A stretch of DNA of 64,000 bases from assembly GCF_002112505.1 (NCBI RefSeq), contig NZ_NEHW01000021.1, forward strand, positions 17,616 through 81,615, read 5' to 3'. Made by a program: the position numbers and the translations under genes. The notes beneath the pieces are model-generated. The model ran no database searches, was not told where the DNA came from, and saw nothing but the letters and a program-made list of their open reading frames with translations. This DNA comes from Pseudomonas sp. R28(2017) (lineage in GTDB: Bacteria > Pseudomonadota > Gammaproteobacteria > Pseudomonadales > Pseudomonadaceae). Below, in pieces: positions 34,373 to 43,906 of this stretch (positions are counted from its first letter, which is position 1; each line of letters starts with the position of its first letter).

Positions 34373-35200
34373 ATGCATAACAACAAGATTTCCTCCAACT
34401 GGCTGGGCCTGGATTCAGCCGTTTGCGTGGTCACCGGCGCGGCCGGTGGCATCGGTGCGGCGCTGGCCGCCGCGCTGGTCGAGCAGCAGGCCCATGTGGT
34501 GCTGCTGGACCGCGACTTCGACAGGTGCCGCGAGCTGGCTGCCAGCCTGGGCGAGCACAGTGTCGGTGAAGTCAGCGCGCTGGCCTGCGATATCGCCGAC
34601 CCGGCCAGCGTCGAGCAGGCCGCTGCCCAGGTGCAGGCGCTGCATGGCCGTTGCGACGTATTGGTGAACAACGCCAGCGTGTTGCGCCCTGGGGCGCTGG
34701 AAACACTGAGCCTGGAGCAGTGGAACCAGGTGCTGGCGGTCAACCTCAGTGGCTACCTGCTGTGCGCGCAAGGCTTCGGCCGCGCGATGCTTGCCCGCGG
34801 CCAGGGGCGCATCGTGCATGTGGCTTCGATCGCCGCGCATTACCCGCAACCCCATAGCGGCGCCTACAGCGCGGCCAAGGCCGGGGTCAGCATGTTGTCG
34901 CGGCAGATCGCCGTGGAGTGGGGGCCGCGCGGGGTGCGCAGCAACGCCGTGTGCCCGGGGCTGATCCGCACACCGCTGTCGGCGGCGTTCTATGCCGACC
35001 CGCAGGTCGAACGCCAGCGCAGCGCGATGACCGCCAACCAGCGCATCGGCGAACCGCAGGATATCGCCGATGCCGTGCTGTTCCTCGCCAGCCCGCGTGC
35101 CGACTACATCAATGGCGCCGAACTGACCGTGGATGGTGGCCTGGAGAGCATGCCCATGGCGCTGATCCCGCGCCCCGGCTTCGAGGGGGTGAAGGCATGA
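34373..35200 (+). CDS. Short-chain dehydrogenase/reductase
   Basis: The 275-residue SDR has the cofactor motif TGAAGGIGAA (~22-31), an acidic residue after strand 2 (LLDRDF) favouring NAD, NNAS, and the catalytic YSAAK preceded by a serine in HVASIAAHY. GGAGAG precedes the ATG. It opens a unit with a KSTD-like flavoprotein and a NIPSNAP protein; the flavoprotein start overlaps its stop (ATGA). The likely job is oxidation of a ring hydroxyl to the ketone that the flavoprotein then desaturates. That role is inferred. Confidence 0.92.
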   Translation: MHNNKISSNWLGLDSAVCVVTGAAGGIGAALAAALVEQQAHVVLLDRDFDRCRELAASLGEHSVGEVSALACDIADPASVEQAAAQVQALHGRCDVLVNNASVLRPGALETLSLEQWNQVLAVNLSGYLLCAQGFGRAMLARGQGRIVHVASIAAHYPQPHSGAYSAAKAGVSMLSRQIAVEWGPRGVRSNAVCPGLIRTPLSAAFYADPQVERQRSAMTANQRIGEPQDIADAVLFLASPRADYINGAELTVDGGLESMPMALIPRPGFEGVKA

Positions 35201-36915
35201 ACACGCGCAGCTGCGATGTGCTGGTGATCGGTGCCGGGGCCGGTGGCCTGGCGACGGCGATCACGGCGAAAAAGCACGGCCTGGATGTGCTGGTGATCGA
35301 GAAGGACGATTGCTTTGGCGGCACCACGGCGTTTTCCGGTGGCGTGCTGTGGGTGCCGGGTAACCGGCATGACCGCAATGGCAGCCATGAGCAGGCGTTG
35401 ACCTACCTGCGCAACGAAACCGGCGCCTGTTTCGATGCGGCTGGCGTCGAAGCGTTCTTGCAATATGGGCCGCAGATGGTGGAATTCTTCGAGCGCGAGA
35501 CCACGGTCAAGTTCGTCCCCACGCTGTACCCGGACTACCACCCGCAGGTCGAGGGCGGTGTCGATATCGGCCGTTCGATCCTGGCCGCGCCCTACGATAT
35601 TCGTGGCCTTGGCGCAGACATGGCACGGCTGCGCCCGCCGCTGAAAACCATCACCTTCATCGGCATGATGTTCAATTCGTCGAACGCCGACCTCAAGCAC
35701 TTCTTCAACGTCACCCGCTCGCTGGCCTCGTTCGGCTACGTGGCCAAACGGCTGCTGACCCACTTCAAGGAACTGCTGCTGTATCGCCGCGGCACCCAGG
35801 TCACCAGTGGCAATGCCCTGGCGGCGCGGCTGGTGAAGTCGGCGCTGGACCTGGGCATCCCGATCCTCACGGGTACCCCGGCGCGGCAGCTACTGCGCGA
35901 AGGCGGGCGGGTAAGCGGGGCACTGGCCCAGCAGCAAGGGGGCGAATTGCGCATCGAGGCGCGCCGGGGCGTGGTGCTGGCGTGCGGGGGGTTCTCCCAT
36001 GACCTGCAGCGCCTGAAACAGGCTTACCCGCATGTACGCCGGGGCGGCGAGCATTTTTCGCCGGTACCGGCGGGCAACGCCGGCGACGGTGCCCGCATGG
36101 CCGAGGCCCTGGGCGGCAAGGTGGACATCCGCCTGCAGGCAGCGGCGGCCTGGATGCCGGTTTCGAAGGTGCCGATGGCGGGTGGCAAGCCGGTGGCGTT
36201 CCCGCACCTGCTCGATCGCTACAAGCCAGGGGTGATCGGCGTGCTGCGCAGCGGCAAGCGCTTCACCAATGAATCCAACTCGTATCACGATGTCGGCGCA
36301 GCGTTGATCGAGGCTTGTGCCGAGCAGCCGGAAACCGCCATGTGGCTGGTCTGCGACCGGCGCACCCTGGCCAAGTACGGCCTGGGCTATGCCAAGCCTG
36401 CGCCGATGCCGCTGGGGCCGCTGTTGCGTAACGGTTACCTGCTCAAGGGCAACACCCTCGCCGAGCTGGCGGCCAAGGCAGGTATCGATGGCCAAGGCCT
36501 GGAACACACGGTGCGCGAGTACAACCTGGGTGCGGTGCATGGCGAGGACCGGCAATTCGGCCGTGGCAGTACCACGTTCAACCGTTACCTGGCCGACCCC
36601 CAACAACAGCCCAACCCGTGCGTGGCGCCGCTGGGTGACGGGCCGTACTTTGCGGTGAAGGTGGTGATGGGCGACCTGGGCACGTTCGATGGCATCCGTA
36701 CCAGCGTGGTCGGCGAGGTGCTCGATGGCGAACGGCGCGCCATCACCGGGCTGTACGCGGTGGGCAACGACCGGGCCAGCATCATGGGTGGCAACTACCC
36801 CGGCGCCGGCATCACCCTGGGGCCGATCATGACCTTCGGCTACATCACCGGGCGGCACCTGGCCGGGGTCGAGCAGGGGCTGGCCAGTGCCGATCAGGCG
36901 CGGGAGGTGGCGTGA
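35197..36915 (+). CDS. FAD-dependent dehydrogenase, 3-ketosteroid-1-dehydrogenase/fumarate reductase-like
   Basis: The 572-residue flavoprotein has the FAD dinucleotide motif VLVIGAGAGGLATAITAKKHG (residues ~8-28, shown without its ends) and GGTTAFSGGVLWVPGN. It also has a C-terminal GGNYPGAGITLGP, typical of the ketosteroid dehydrogenase/fumarate reductase group. KSTD members remove hydrogens from a carbon-carbon bond next to a ring ketone. Adjacent to an SDR, an aromatic-acid permease and a PobR-like activator, a desaturase on an alicyclic keto acid is the most economical role. It overlaps both neighbours by a few bases. No signal peptide is seen, so it acts in the cytoplasm. Confidence 0.9.
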   Translation: MNTRSCDVLVIGAGAGGLATAITAKKHGLDVLVIEKDDCFGGTTAFSGGVLWVPGNRHDRNGSHEQALTYLRNETGACFDAAGVEAFLQYGPQMVEFFERETTVKFVPTLYPDYHPQVEGGVDIGRSILAAPYDIRGLGADMARLRPPLKTITFIGMMFNSSNADLKHFFNVTRSLASFGYVAKRLLTHFKELLLYRRGTQVTSGNALAARLVKSALDLGIPILTGTPARQLLREGGRVSGALAQQQGGELRIEARRGVVLACGGFSHDLQRLKQAYPHVRRGGEHFSPVPAGNAGDGARMAEALGGKVDIRLQAAAAWMPVSKVPMAGGKPVAFPHLLDRYKPGVIGVLRSGKRFTNESNSYHDVGAALIEACAEQPETAMWLVCDRRTLAKYGLGYAKPAPMPLGPLLRNGYLLKGNTLAELAAKAGIDGQGLEHTVREYNLGAVHGEDRQFGRGSTTFNRYLADPQQQPNPCVAPLGDGPYFAVKVVMGDLGTFDGIRTSVVGEVLDGERRAITGLYAVGNDRASIMGGNYPGAGITLGPIMTFGYITGRHLAGVEQGLASADQAREVA

Positions 36916-37232
36916 TGGACAGGGCCATTGTCGACCACCGTATCTACACCATCCGGCCACGCTGCATGGCGGCGTTTCTCGAAGCCTTCGAGCAGTTGGC
37001 GATGCCCATCCTGCGCCGGCACCTGGGGGCTCCGCTGGGGTTCTACGTCAGCAGCATCGGGCCGCTGAACCAGGTGGTGCACTTGTGGGCCTATGACAGC
37101 CTGGAGGATTTCGAGCGGCGCAGCGCGGCGCGCGATGCCGACCCGGATTTTGCCGCGTACCTGCAGGCCACCCGCGACCTGGTGGTGGCGCAGGAGACGC
37201 GGATCATCAAACCGGTGCGCCTGCGCGGTTGA
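36915..37232 (+). CDS. NIPSNAP-family protein
   Basis: The 105-residue dimeric alpha/beta-barrel type protein has HRIYTIRPRCMAAFLEAFEQ, followed by VVHLWAYDSLEDFERR, which match the NIPSNAP pattern. GGGAGG seven bases before the ATG favours that start over the GTG three bases earlier. NIPSNAP proteins often accompany catabolic flavoproteins, but their reaction is not known. It ends the SDR-flavoprotein unit. Confidence 0.88.
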   Translation: MDRAIVDHRIYTIRPRCMAAFLEAFEQLAMPILRRHLGAPLGFYVSSIGPLNQVVHLWAYDSLEDFERRSAARDADPDFAAYLQATRDLVVAQETRIIKPVRLRG

Positions 37233-37243
37233 AGTCGCCTGTA

Positions 37244-37335
37244 CCGGCCTCTTCGCGGGCTTGCCCGCCCCCACAGGATACGGGTGAACCTGAAGGCAGT
37301 GGAGTTCCTGTGGGAGCGGGCATGCCCGCGAATGG
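37244..37335. repeat. Inverted REP pair
   Basis: Two opposed REP copies lie between the NIPSNAP gene and the AAHS permease gene. They are variants with TTGCCCGCCCCCACAGG and GCATGCCCGC. They split the cluster and may lower expression of the downstream permease. Confidence 0.87.
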
Positions 37336-37365
37336 CCTCAATAAGAACAACAAGAGGTTAGGCAA

Positions 37366-38718
37366 ATGAACCATCCAATCGACATACGCCAACTGATCGA
37401 CCAGCAACCCATCGGCGCCTACCAGAAATGGGTGGTCTTCCTCGGTTTCCTGATCATCGCCCTGGACGGCCTTGACGTCGCCATCATCGGCTTCATCGCC
37501 CCGCAACTGAAAAGCGAATGGCAACTGGGCGCCCAGGCCCTCGGCCCGGTGCTCAGTGCCGCGCTGATCGGCCTGGCCCTCGGTGCCCTGGTCGCAGGCC
37601 CCTTGGCCGACCGCTACGGGCGCAAGGCGGTGCTGCTCGGCAGCGTGCTGCTGTTCGGCCTGTGGACCCTGGCCTCGGCCTTTTCCCCCAATCTGGAAAC
37701 CCTGGTGGCGCTGCGTTTTCTGACCGGCCTGGGGCTGGGCGCGGCGATGCCCAACGCCAGCACGCTGGTCAGCGAATACGCCCCGGCGCGCAGCCGCTCG
37801 CTGCTGATCACCCTGGCCTTCTGCGGTTTCTCGCTGGGGGCGGCGCTGGGCGGCTTCGTCAGCGCCTGGATGATCCCCAACCTGGGCTGGCGCAGCGTGC
37901 TGGCGCTGGGCGGGGTGTTGCCGCTGCTGGTGTTGCCATTGCTGTGCTGGCGGTTGCCTGAGTCGGTGACCTTCCTGGTCAGTCAGCGCGCCGACCCGCA
38001 GCGTATCCGGCGCATCGTCCAGCGCCTGGCACCGGCATACGGCGGCCCCGACAGCACCTTCGTGGTGCCCGCCACCCGCACGCACAAGGGCGGTGCCATC
38101 GGCACCATCCTCTCGCCACGCTACCGCTTCGGCACACTGATGCTGTGGACGGGCTACGTGCTGGCGCTGTTCCTGGTCTACCTGTTCAGCGGCTGGCTGC
38201 CAACCCTGGTGAAGGAGGGCGGTGGTTTCACCGTGTCGCAAGCGGCCATCGTCACGGCCTGCTTCCAGATCGGCGGGCCGGTCGGCGCGATTTCGGTGGG
38301 CTGGGCCATGGACCGCTGCCATCCGCAGCGGGTGCTGATGCTGACCTTCCTGTTCAGTGGTGCGGTGATTTTCGCGATTGGCCAGGTGGCCGGCGATTTC
38401 GCCTGGCTGTGCGCCATCGCCTGGGCCGTGGGCTTTGGCCTGAACGGGGCGAGCGTGGGCATGAATGCGCTGGCGGCGGCGTTCTACCCGACCGAGGCGC
38501 GCGCCACCGGCGCCAGCTGGATGAGTGGTATCGGCCGCTTCGGTGCCATCCTCAGTGCCTTTGCCGGTGCGCAGATGCTGGCGCTGGGCTGGAGTTTCGC
38601 CCAGGTGTTCGCCTCGCTGCTGGTGCCGGCGGGGCTGGCGGCCCTGGCAGTGTTGCTACAGGGTTGGCACGCCCAGGCCGGCAGGAGTACAGATGTACTC
38701 CAGTCGTCACAACAGTAA
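37366..38718 (+). CDS. MFS aromatic acid:H+ symporter (AAHS family)
   Basis: The 450-residue protein has twelve predicted helices. AAHS features are an N-terminal hydrophilic stretch, ALDGLDVAIIGFIAPQL in helix 1 with the DGxD-type motif, and the loop motif PLADRYGRKAVLLGS. PcaK, BenK and related permeases take up 4-hydroxybenzoate, protocatechuate, benzoate and similar acids. The SDR/KSTD-like genes upstream suggest an aromatic or alicyclic acid as the substrate. Confidence 0.92.
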   Translation: MNHPIDIRQLIDQQPIGAYQKWVVFLGFLIIALDGLDVAIIGFIAPQLKSEWQLGAQALGPVLSAALIGLALGALVAGPLADRYGRKAVLLGSVLLFGLWTLASAFSPNLETLVALRFLTGLGLGAAMPNASTLVSEYAPARSRSLLITLAFCGFSLGAALGGFVSAWMIPNLGWRSVLALGGVLPLLVLPLLCWRLPESVTFLVSQRADPQRIRRIVQRLAPAYGGPDSTFVVPATRTHKGGAIGTILSPRYRFGTLMLWTGYVLALFLVYLFSGWLPTLVKEGGGFTVSQAAIVTACFQIGGPVGAISVGWAMDRCHPQRVLMLTFLFSGAVIFAIGQVAGDFAWLCAIAWAVGFGLNGASVGMNALAAAFYPTEARATGASWMSGIGRFGAILSAFAGAQMLALGWSFAQVFASLLVPAGLAALAVLLQGWHAQAGRSTDVLQSSQQ

Positions 38719-38736
38719 CCGGAGGCCAGCGCAGGT

Positions 38737-39732
38737 TTACTTGAACCCTGTCACCGCATGCGGCACATAGGGCGCTTCCAGCCGGGCGATATCCTCGTCG
38801 TTCAGCTGGAACGCCAACGCCGCAATCGCATCATCCAGCTGTGCCACCTTCGAGGCGCCGACAATCGGCGCCGACACCCCGCGCTTGCCCAGCACCCAGG
38901 CCAGCGCCACCTGCGCCATCGGCACGCCGCGCTCGCCGGCGATCTGCTCGACCACGTCGATCACCCGGCCATCTTCCACTTCGGTCTTCTCGTAGAACGA
39001 TTGCCCGGAGATGTCGGTACGGGTACGCGCGGTCTGCTGCCCATGCGGCCGGGTCAGGCGGCCGCGGGCCATCGGGCTCCAGGGCATCAGGCCGACGCCC
39101 TGGTCGAGGCACAGCGGGATCATCTCGCGCTCTTCCTCGCGGTAGATCAGGTTGAGGTAGTTCTGCATCGACACGAAGCGGCTCCAGCCATTGCTGGCCG
39201 CCACCTGCTGGGCTTTGGCGAACTGCCAGGCATACATCGACGACGCGCCGATGTAGCGCGCCTTGCCGGCCTTGACCACGTCGTGCAGGGCTTCCATGGT
39301 CTCTTCGATGGGCGTGTGGTAGTCCCAGCGGTGGATCTGGTACAGGTCGACATAGTCGGTGCCCAAGCGGGCCAGGCTGGCGTCGATGTTGGCCATGATC
39401 GCCTTGCGTGACAGGCCCTGCTCGTTGGGGCGGGTGCTGCCTTCCCACATGTTGGCGGGGAAGAACACCTTGGTGGCGATCACCGTTTCCTCGCGGCGGG
39501 TGAATTCCTTGAGCAGCTTGCCGAGGATGATCTCGGAGGTGCCGGCCGAGTAGCTGTTGGCGGTGTCGAAGAAGTTGATGCCTTGCTCGACGGCGTGGCG
39601 GATGATCGGGCGGCTGTCGGCTTCGCCCAGGGTCCAGGGGTGGGTGCCGGCATCCGGTTCGCCGAAGGTCATGCAGCCCAGGCACAGTTTCGAGATGTCC
39701 AGGCCGGTGTTGCCCAGTTTGACGTATTGCAT
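38737..39732 (-). CDS. Aldo/keto reductase
   Basis: The 331-residue protein belongs to the YajO/IolS-like NADP aldo/keto reductases: KLGNTGLDISKLCLGCMTFG, the catalytic aspartate and tyrosine in FFDTANSYSAGTSE, the lysine in VIATKVF, and the histidine in YQIHRWD. It ends convergently 18 bp from the AAHS gene. GAGGAG precedes the ATG. A LysR regulator lies 99 bp upstream on the same strand. Its natural substrate is unknown. Confidence 0.93.
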   Translation of the reverse strand: MQYVKLGNTGLDISKLCLGCMTFGEPDAGTHPWTLGEADSRPIIRHAVEQGINFFDTANSYSAGTSEIILGKLLKEFTRREETVIATKVFFPANMWEGSTRPNEQGLSRKAIMANIDASLARLGTDYVDLYQIHRWDYHTPIEETMEALHDVVKAGKARYIGASSMYAWQFAKAQQVAASNGWSRFVSMQNYLNLIYREEEREMIPLCLDQGVGLMPWSPMARGRLTRPHGQQTARTRTDISGQSFYEKTEVEDGRVIDVVEQIAGERGVPMAQVALAWVLGKRGVSAPIVGASKVAQLDDAIAALAFQLNDEDIARLEAPYVPHAVTGFK

Positions 39733-39831
39733 CCGCTGCTCCTCAGTGATCGGTTGTGCGATGCAGGGAAGCTTAGCGGTGATGCCTGGCTGCGAAAATC
39801 CCGAATCGGCGCAGTCGCCATCCGCAAAAAT

Positions 39832-40683
39832 TCACAAGCGCAGCAGCGGCTTGACCTGTTGCTGCAGGAAGTCGGTGACGGCCTTGATGCGGGGGGTGTT
39901 GCGAACGTCCTCGTGCACGGCCAACCAGATCTCGATGCTCATCTGCTGTTGGTCCTGGCCGGCGACCTCCAGGCCATGCTCCTGCGCCATGAATGCCGGC
40001 AGGCAGGCGATGCCAACCCCGCCGGCAGCCGCCTGGGCCTGGATGCGCAGGTCGTTGCTCTGCAGCACCAAGGGCGGGTTGCCGGCCTGGCTGAGCAGCC
40101 ACTGCTGCTGCGGCGACTTGGCCTGGGATTCGTCGTAGCCGATGTAACGCAGCGCGCCCGTACTGCGCAGGTAAGCGGGCGCGGCGTACAAGCGGTAATC
40201 CAGATAACCCAGCAGGCTGGCCACCAGCGTCGGCTCGGTGGGCCTGGCCAGGGTGATGCTGATATCGGCTTCGCGGCGCGCAAGCGAGGCCCGCGACTTG
40301 CTGCCGACCAGTTTCAGGCGCAGTTGCGGGTAGCGCTGCAGCAGCGCGCCCAGGCGCCGGGCAATGATGCTGCCGAGCAACGCGGGCGGGGCGGCCAGCA
40401 CCACTTCGCCTTCCACCTGCTGCTGCCCGGCATTGGCGAAGTGCTCCAGGGCGAACGACGATTGGCTCATCTGTTCGGCATATTCGCCTACCCGGCGGCC
40501 TTCCTCGGTCAGCGCGTAGGCCCTGGGGCGGCGGTCGACCAGCTTGAGGTTCAATGCAGCCTCCAGCGCAGCGATGCGCCGGGCCACGGTGGCGTGGTCG
40601 ACACCCAGCAACTTGGCCGCTGCCGACAGCGAGCCGGTACGGGTGAACGCGGAGAAATGGCGCAGATCTTCCCAATCGAACAT
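39832..40683 (-). CDS. LysR-family transcriptional regulator
   Basis: The 283-residue regulator starts at MFDWEDLRHFSAFTRTGSLS, where GAGG is six bases upstream; a longer frame of nine codons is less likely. The winged HTH covers ~5-65 (AAAKLLGVDHATVARRIAALE), and the effector-binding domain follows. The N-terminal WEDLRHF...VDHATVARR pattern belongs to the subgroup that often controls a neighbouring oxidoreductase. It reads towards the aldo/keto reductase and diverges from another LysR gene. Confidence 0.9.
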   Translation of the reverse strand: MFDWEDLRHFSAFTRTGSLSAAAKLLGVDHATVARRIAALEAALNLKLVDRRPRAYALTEEGRRVGEYAEQMSQSSFALEHFANAGQQQVEGEVVLAAPPALLGSIIARRLGALLQRYPQLRLKLVGSKSRASLARREADISITLARPTEPTLVASLLGYLDYRLYAAPAYLRSTGALRYIGYDESQAKSPQQQWLLSQAGNPPLVLQSNDLRIQAQAAAGGVGIACLPAFMAQEHGLEVAGQDQQQMSIEIWLAVHEDVRNTPRIKAVTDFLQQQVKPLLRL

Positions 40684-40773
40684 GGCGGGCCTCGGGAGTA
40701 GAGGGGCCATGATACGGCCTTAAGCCGACCGGCAGGTGCTAGGATGGCTACCATTTGCGCAACGGGTACCGCC

Positions 40774-41685
40774 ATGCAGCCCCTCGATCACCTGTCGTTG
40801 CACCTGTTCATCGTGGTCTGCGAGGCCGGCACCATCGCCCGTGCCAGCGAGCGCGCATTCATGGCGCCGTCGGCGGTCAGCAAGCGGATTTCGGATATCG
40901 AAGCGCGCTTTGGCACGGCGTTGCTCAAGCGCAGCAAGCGCGGCGTCGAGCCTACCCCGGCAGGCCTTGCGCTGTTGCGCCATGCCCGAGGCCTGACCCG
41001 GGCCATGGAGCGCCTGGACAGCGAATTGAGCGAATACGCCGAAGGCGCCCGCGGGCATGTGCGGGTGCTGGCCAACGTGTCGTCGATCATGGAGTTCCTG
41101 CCTGAAGAGTTGTCGGCGTTCATGCTCGACAACCCGCTGATCCAGGCCGATATCGAAGAACGCTTCAGCCCGGATGTGGTGCGCGGGGTGGCTGAAGGCA
41201 GCGCCGACCTGGGCATCTGCCGCAAGTCGATGGCAGTCGGCGATCTGGAGTTCGTGCCCTACCGGCAGGATCATCTGGCCGTGGTGGTCGGCGCCGAGCA
41301 CCCGTTGGCCGGGCGGGGCAGCATCGCGTTCGAAGAGACGCTGGACTACGAGCACCTGGGGTTGTCGGCCTTCGCCACGCTCAACACCTTCATGCGCAAT
41401 AGCGCCGAGGCGGCGGGCAAAGAGCTGCGCTTTCGCTCGTACGTGTCGTCGTTCGATGCGGCCTATCGCCTGGTGCAGTTTGGCCTGGGCCTGGCGGTGT
41501 TCCCGCAGGAGGCGGTGGCGCGCTATGCGCAGCTGTTCGACCTGCGGGTGATCCCGCTGACCGACGACTGGGCGTTGGGCGAGTTCGTCATTTGCATGCG
41601 CGACCGCCATGCCTTGAGCCTGTCTGCGCGTCGCCTGCTCGACCATTTGCTGCTGCGCGCGCCGGCCTGGCAAACACGGGGTTGA
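40774..41685 (+). CDS. LysR-family transcriptional regulator of the CoA-lyase cluster
   Basis: The 303-residue regulator begins MQPLDHLSLHLFIVVCEAGT, ten codons inside a longer frame, in line with LysR N-termini. The HTH includes FMAPSAVSKRISDIEARFG. The effector domain contains HVRVLANVSSIMEFLPEEL. It stands 98 bp upstream of the HMG-CoA-lyase-like gene on the same strand and is its likely regulator. Confidence 0.9.
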   Translation: MQPLDHLSLHLFIVVCEAGTIARASERAFMAPSAVSKRISDIEARFGTALLKRSKRGVEPTPAGLALLRHARGLTRAMERLDSELSEYAEGARGHVRVLANVSSIMEFLPEELSAFMLDNPLIQADIEERFSPDVVRGVAEGSADLGICRKSMAVGDLEFVPYRQDHLAVVVGAEHPLAGRGSIAFEETLDYEHLGLSAFATLNTFMRNSAEAAGKELRFRSYVSSFDAAYRLVQFGLGLAVFPQEAVARYAQLFDLRVIPLTDDWALGEFVICMRDRHALSLSARRLLDHLLLRAPAWQTRG

Positions 41686-41783
41686 TCCATCGCGGCTGAC
41701 GATGGATCAGCCCGTGAAACACGTCTTTTCTGCCTGCCGTCCTGCTCTTAGTCTGGCCCCACGCTTCAGACAGAGAGACCCCG

Positions 41784-42704
41784 ATGACAACAATAACCAT
41801 CAATGAAGTCGGTATGCGCGATGGCCTGCAAAGCCTGCACACGGTGATGCCGACCGCCGCCAAGCTGCGCTGGATCGACAACGCCTATGCCGCCGGCGTG
41901 CGCCATATGGAAGTCGCCTCGTTCGTGCCGGCCCGGCTGCTGCCGCAGATGGCTGACGCCAGGCAGGTGGTGGCCCACGCCCTGACTTACCCCGACCTGC
42001 TGGTGACGGTGCTGGCGCCCAATCTGCGCGGTGCGCAGGATGCGCTGGAGTCCGGCGCCCAGCGCATCGTTGCGCCGGTGTCTGTCAGCACCGCCCACAG
42101 CCTGGCCAATGTGCGCCGCACGCCGCAGGAAATGGTCGAGGAACTGGGGCGCATGTGCCAGCTGCGCAGCGAGCTGGGGCGTCACGATGTGCAGATGATC
42201 GCCGGCATGTCGGTGGCCTTTGGCTGCACCCGCCAGGGTGATGTGCCGTTGGCCGACCTGTGCGAGCTGACCCGCCAGGTGATCGAGGCGGGCTGTGACC
42301 TGGTCTCGCTGGGCGACACCACCGGCTACGCCAACCCCGGCCAGGTGGCGACGGTGATCCAGGCCGTGCGCGGCATTGCCGGCGAGCGCCTGCGCGCCGC
42401 GCACTTTCACGACACCCGTGGCCTGGCCCTGGCCAACAGCCTGGTGGCGGTGCAGCAGGGCATTCGCGAGCTGGATGCATCGCTTGCCGGCCTTGGCGGT
42501 TGCCCGTTCGCACCGGGAGCGTCGGGTAACACGGTGACCGAAGACCTGGTGTTCATGCTGCAGAGCATGGGTTTCGACACCGGCATCGACCTGCCGGCGC
42601 TGATCGCCTCGCGCCAGTTGCTGCGTGAGGCCTTGCCGGATGAACCGCTCTACGGCGCCATCGCCCGCGCCGGGTTGCCGCTCAACTACCCAGGAAACGC
42701 ATAA
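41784..42704 (+). CDS. Hydroxymethylglutaryl-CoA lyase-like enzyme
   Basis: HMG-CoA lyase splits 3-hydroxy-3-methylglutaryl-CoA into acetoacetate and acetyl-CoA. The 306-residue TIM-barrel protein keeps INEVGMRDGLQ (catalytic Arg-Asp), the metal-binding HFHDTRG, and the loop SLAGLGGCPFAPGASGN with the catalytic cysteine. The normal leucine-pathway gene sits with liu genes; none are here, so this is a paralogue used in another pathway. It overlaps the CoA-transferase start by one base. That pairing suggests activation and cleavage of HMG, citramalate or a related branched dicarboxylic acid. Confidence 0.92.
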   Translation: MTTITINEVGMRDGLQSLHTVMPTAAKLRWIDNAYAAGVRHMEVASFVPARLLPQMADARQVVAHALTYPDLLVTVLAPNLRGAQDALESGAQRIVAPVSVSTAHSLANVRRTPQEMVEELGRMCQLRSELGRHDVQMIAGMSVAFGCTRQGDVPLADLCELTRQVIEAGCDLVSLGDTTGYANPGQVATVIQAVRGIAGERLRAAHFHDTRGLALANSLVAVQQGIRELDASLAGLGGCPFAPGASGNTVTEDLVFMLQSMGFDTGIDLPALIASRQLLREALPDEPLYGAIARAGLPLNYPGNA

Positions 42705-43906
42705 TGTCCAGACTCCCTTTGGACGGCATTCGTGTCGTCGAGATTTCGCACATGGTCATGGGCCCCACCTGTGGGATGATCCTTGGCGACCTGGGCGCTG
42801 AAGTGATCAAGATCGAACCCACCCGCGGTGACGGCACGCGCCGGCTGCTGGGGGCGGGAGCGGGGTTCTTCCGCACCTTCAACCGCAACAAGCAATGCGT
42901 CGCCGTCGATCTCGACACGCTCCAGGGCCGTGAAGCGGTGCTGGCGCTGATAGACACCGCCGACGTGTTCATCGAGAACTTCAAGCCCGGGCGCATGCTC
43001 AAGTTGGGCTTTGACTACGCCACGTTGCGCCGGCGCAACCCGCGGCTGATCTACGCCTCGCACAAGGGCTTCCTCAGCGGCCCGTACGACAACCGCCTGG
43101 CCCTGGACGAAGTGGTGCAGATGATGGCCGGCCTGGCCTACATGACCGGGCCGGTGGGCCGCCCGCTGCGGGCCGGCAGTTCGGTGAACGACATCATGGG
43201 TGGCATGTTCGGTGCCATTGGTGTGCTGGCCGCGCTCAACGAGCGCAACAGCACCGGGCTCGGCCGTGAAGTGCAGAGCGCGCTGTACGAGAACTGCGTG
43301 CTGCTTGCGGCCCAGCACATGCAGCAGTACGTGGTGACGGGCCAGGCGGCGGCGCCGATGCCCAACCGCATCAGTGCCTGGGCCATCTACGATGTGTTCA
43401 CCTTCGCAGGTGGCGAGCAGATGTTCGTTGCCGCCACGGGCGAGGGCCAGTGGCATGCCCTGTGCCAGCTTTTGGGCCAGACGGCCTTGCTCGATGACCC
43501 GACGTTGGCCACCAATAATGACCGGGTACTGCAGCGGCCGCGGCTGCTGGCGCACCTGGCCGAGGTGTTCGCCAACCTCGACGCCCGGCAGTTGGCTGTG
43601 GAGCTGGAGGCCAATGGCATCCCGTTCGCGCCGATCCGCCGCCCGGAAGAGCTGTTCGATGACCCGCACCTGACCCAGAGCGGTGGCCTGGCGGACCTGC
43701 TGCTGGAAGATGGCAGCTGCACGCCGATGCCTTTGCTGCCGCTGTCGCTGGACGGCCAGCGCCTGCAGCCGCGCCGGCCGATCCCGCGCATTGGCGAACA
43801 CACGTACAAGGTCATGCGCGAGCTGGGTTACAGCGATGAGCACATTGCCGAACTGTGCGCGGCTGGCGTGCTGAAAACCGACGAACAGGCCCAGGGGGTG
43901 CACTGA
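42704..43906 (+). CDS. Class III CoA transferase (CaiB/BaiF family)
   Basis: The 400-residue enzyme has the CaiB/BaiF features GIRVVEISHMVMGPTCGMILG, LGAEVIKIEPTRGDGTR, and the catalytic aspartate in LALDEVVQMMAGLAYMTG near residue 130-145 (usual LGY-DP-AQA-SG region). It follows the lyase directly (TAATG) and precedes the hexapeptide protein without a gap. It probably transfers CoA to the imported acid to make the lyase substrate. Confidence 0.93.
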   Translation: MSRLPLDGIRVVEISHMVMGPTCGMILGDLGAEVIKIEPTRGDGTRRLLGAGAGFFRTFNRNKQCVAVDLDTLQGREAVLALIDTADVFIENFKPGRMLKLGFDYATLRRRNPRLIYASHKGFLSGPYDNRLALDEVVQMMAGLAYMTGPVGRPLRAGSSVNDIMGGMFGAIGVLAALNERNSTGLGREVQSALYENCVLLAAQHMQQYVVTGQAAAPMPNRISAWAIYDVFTFAGGEQMFVAATGEGQWHALCQLLGQTALLDDPTLATNNDRVLQRPRLLAHLAEVFANLDARQLAVELEANGIPFAPIRRPEELFDDPHLTQSGGLADLLLEDGSCTPMPLLPLSLDGQRLQPRRPIPRIGEHTYKVMRELGYSDEHIAELCAAGVLKTDEQAQGVH

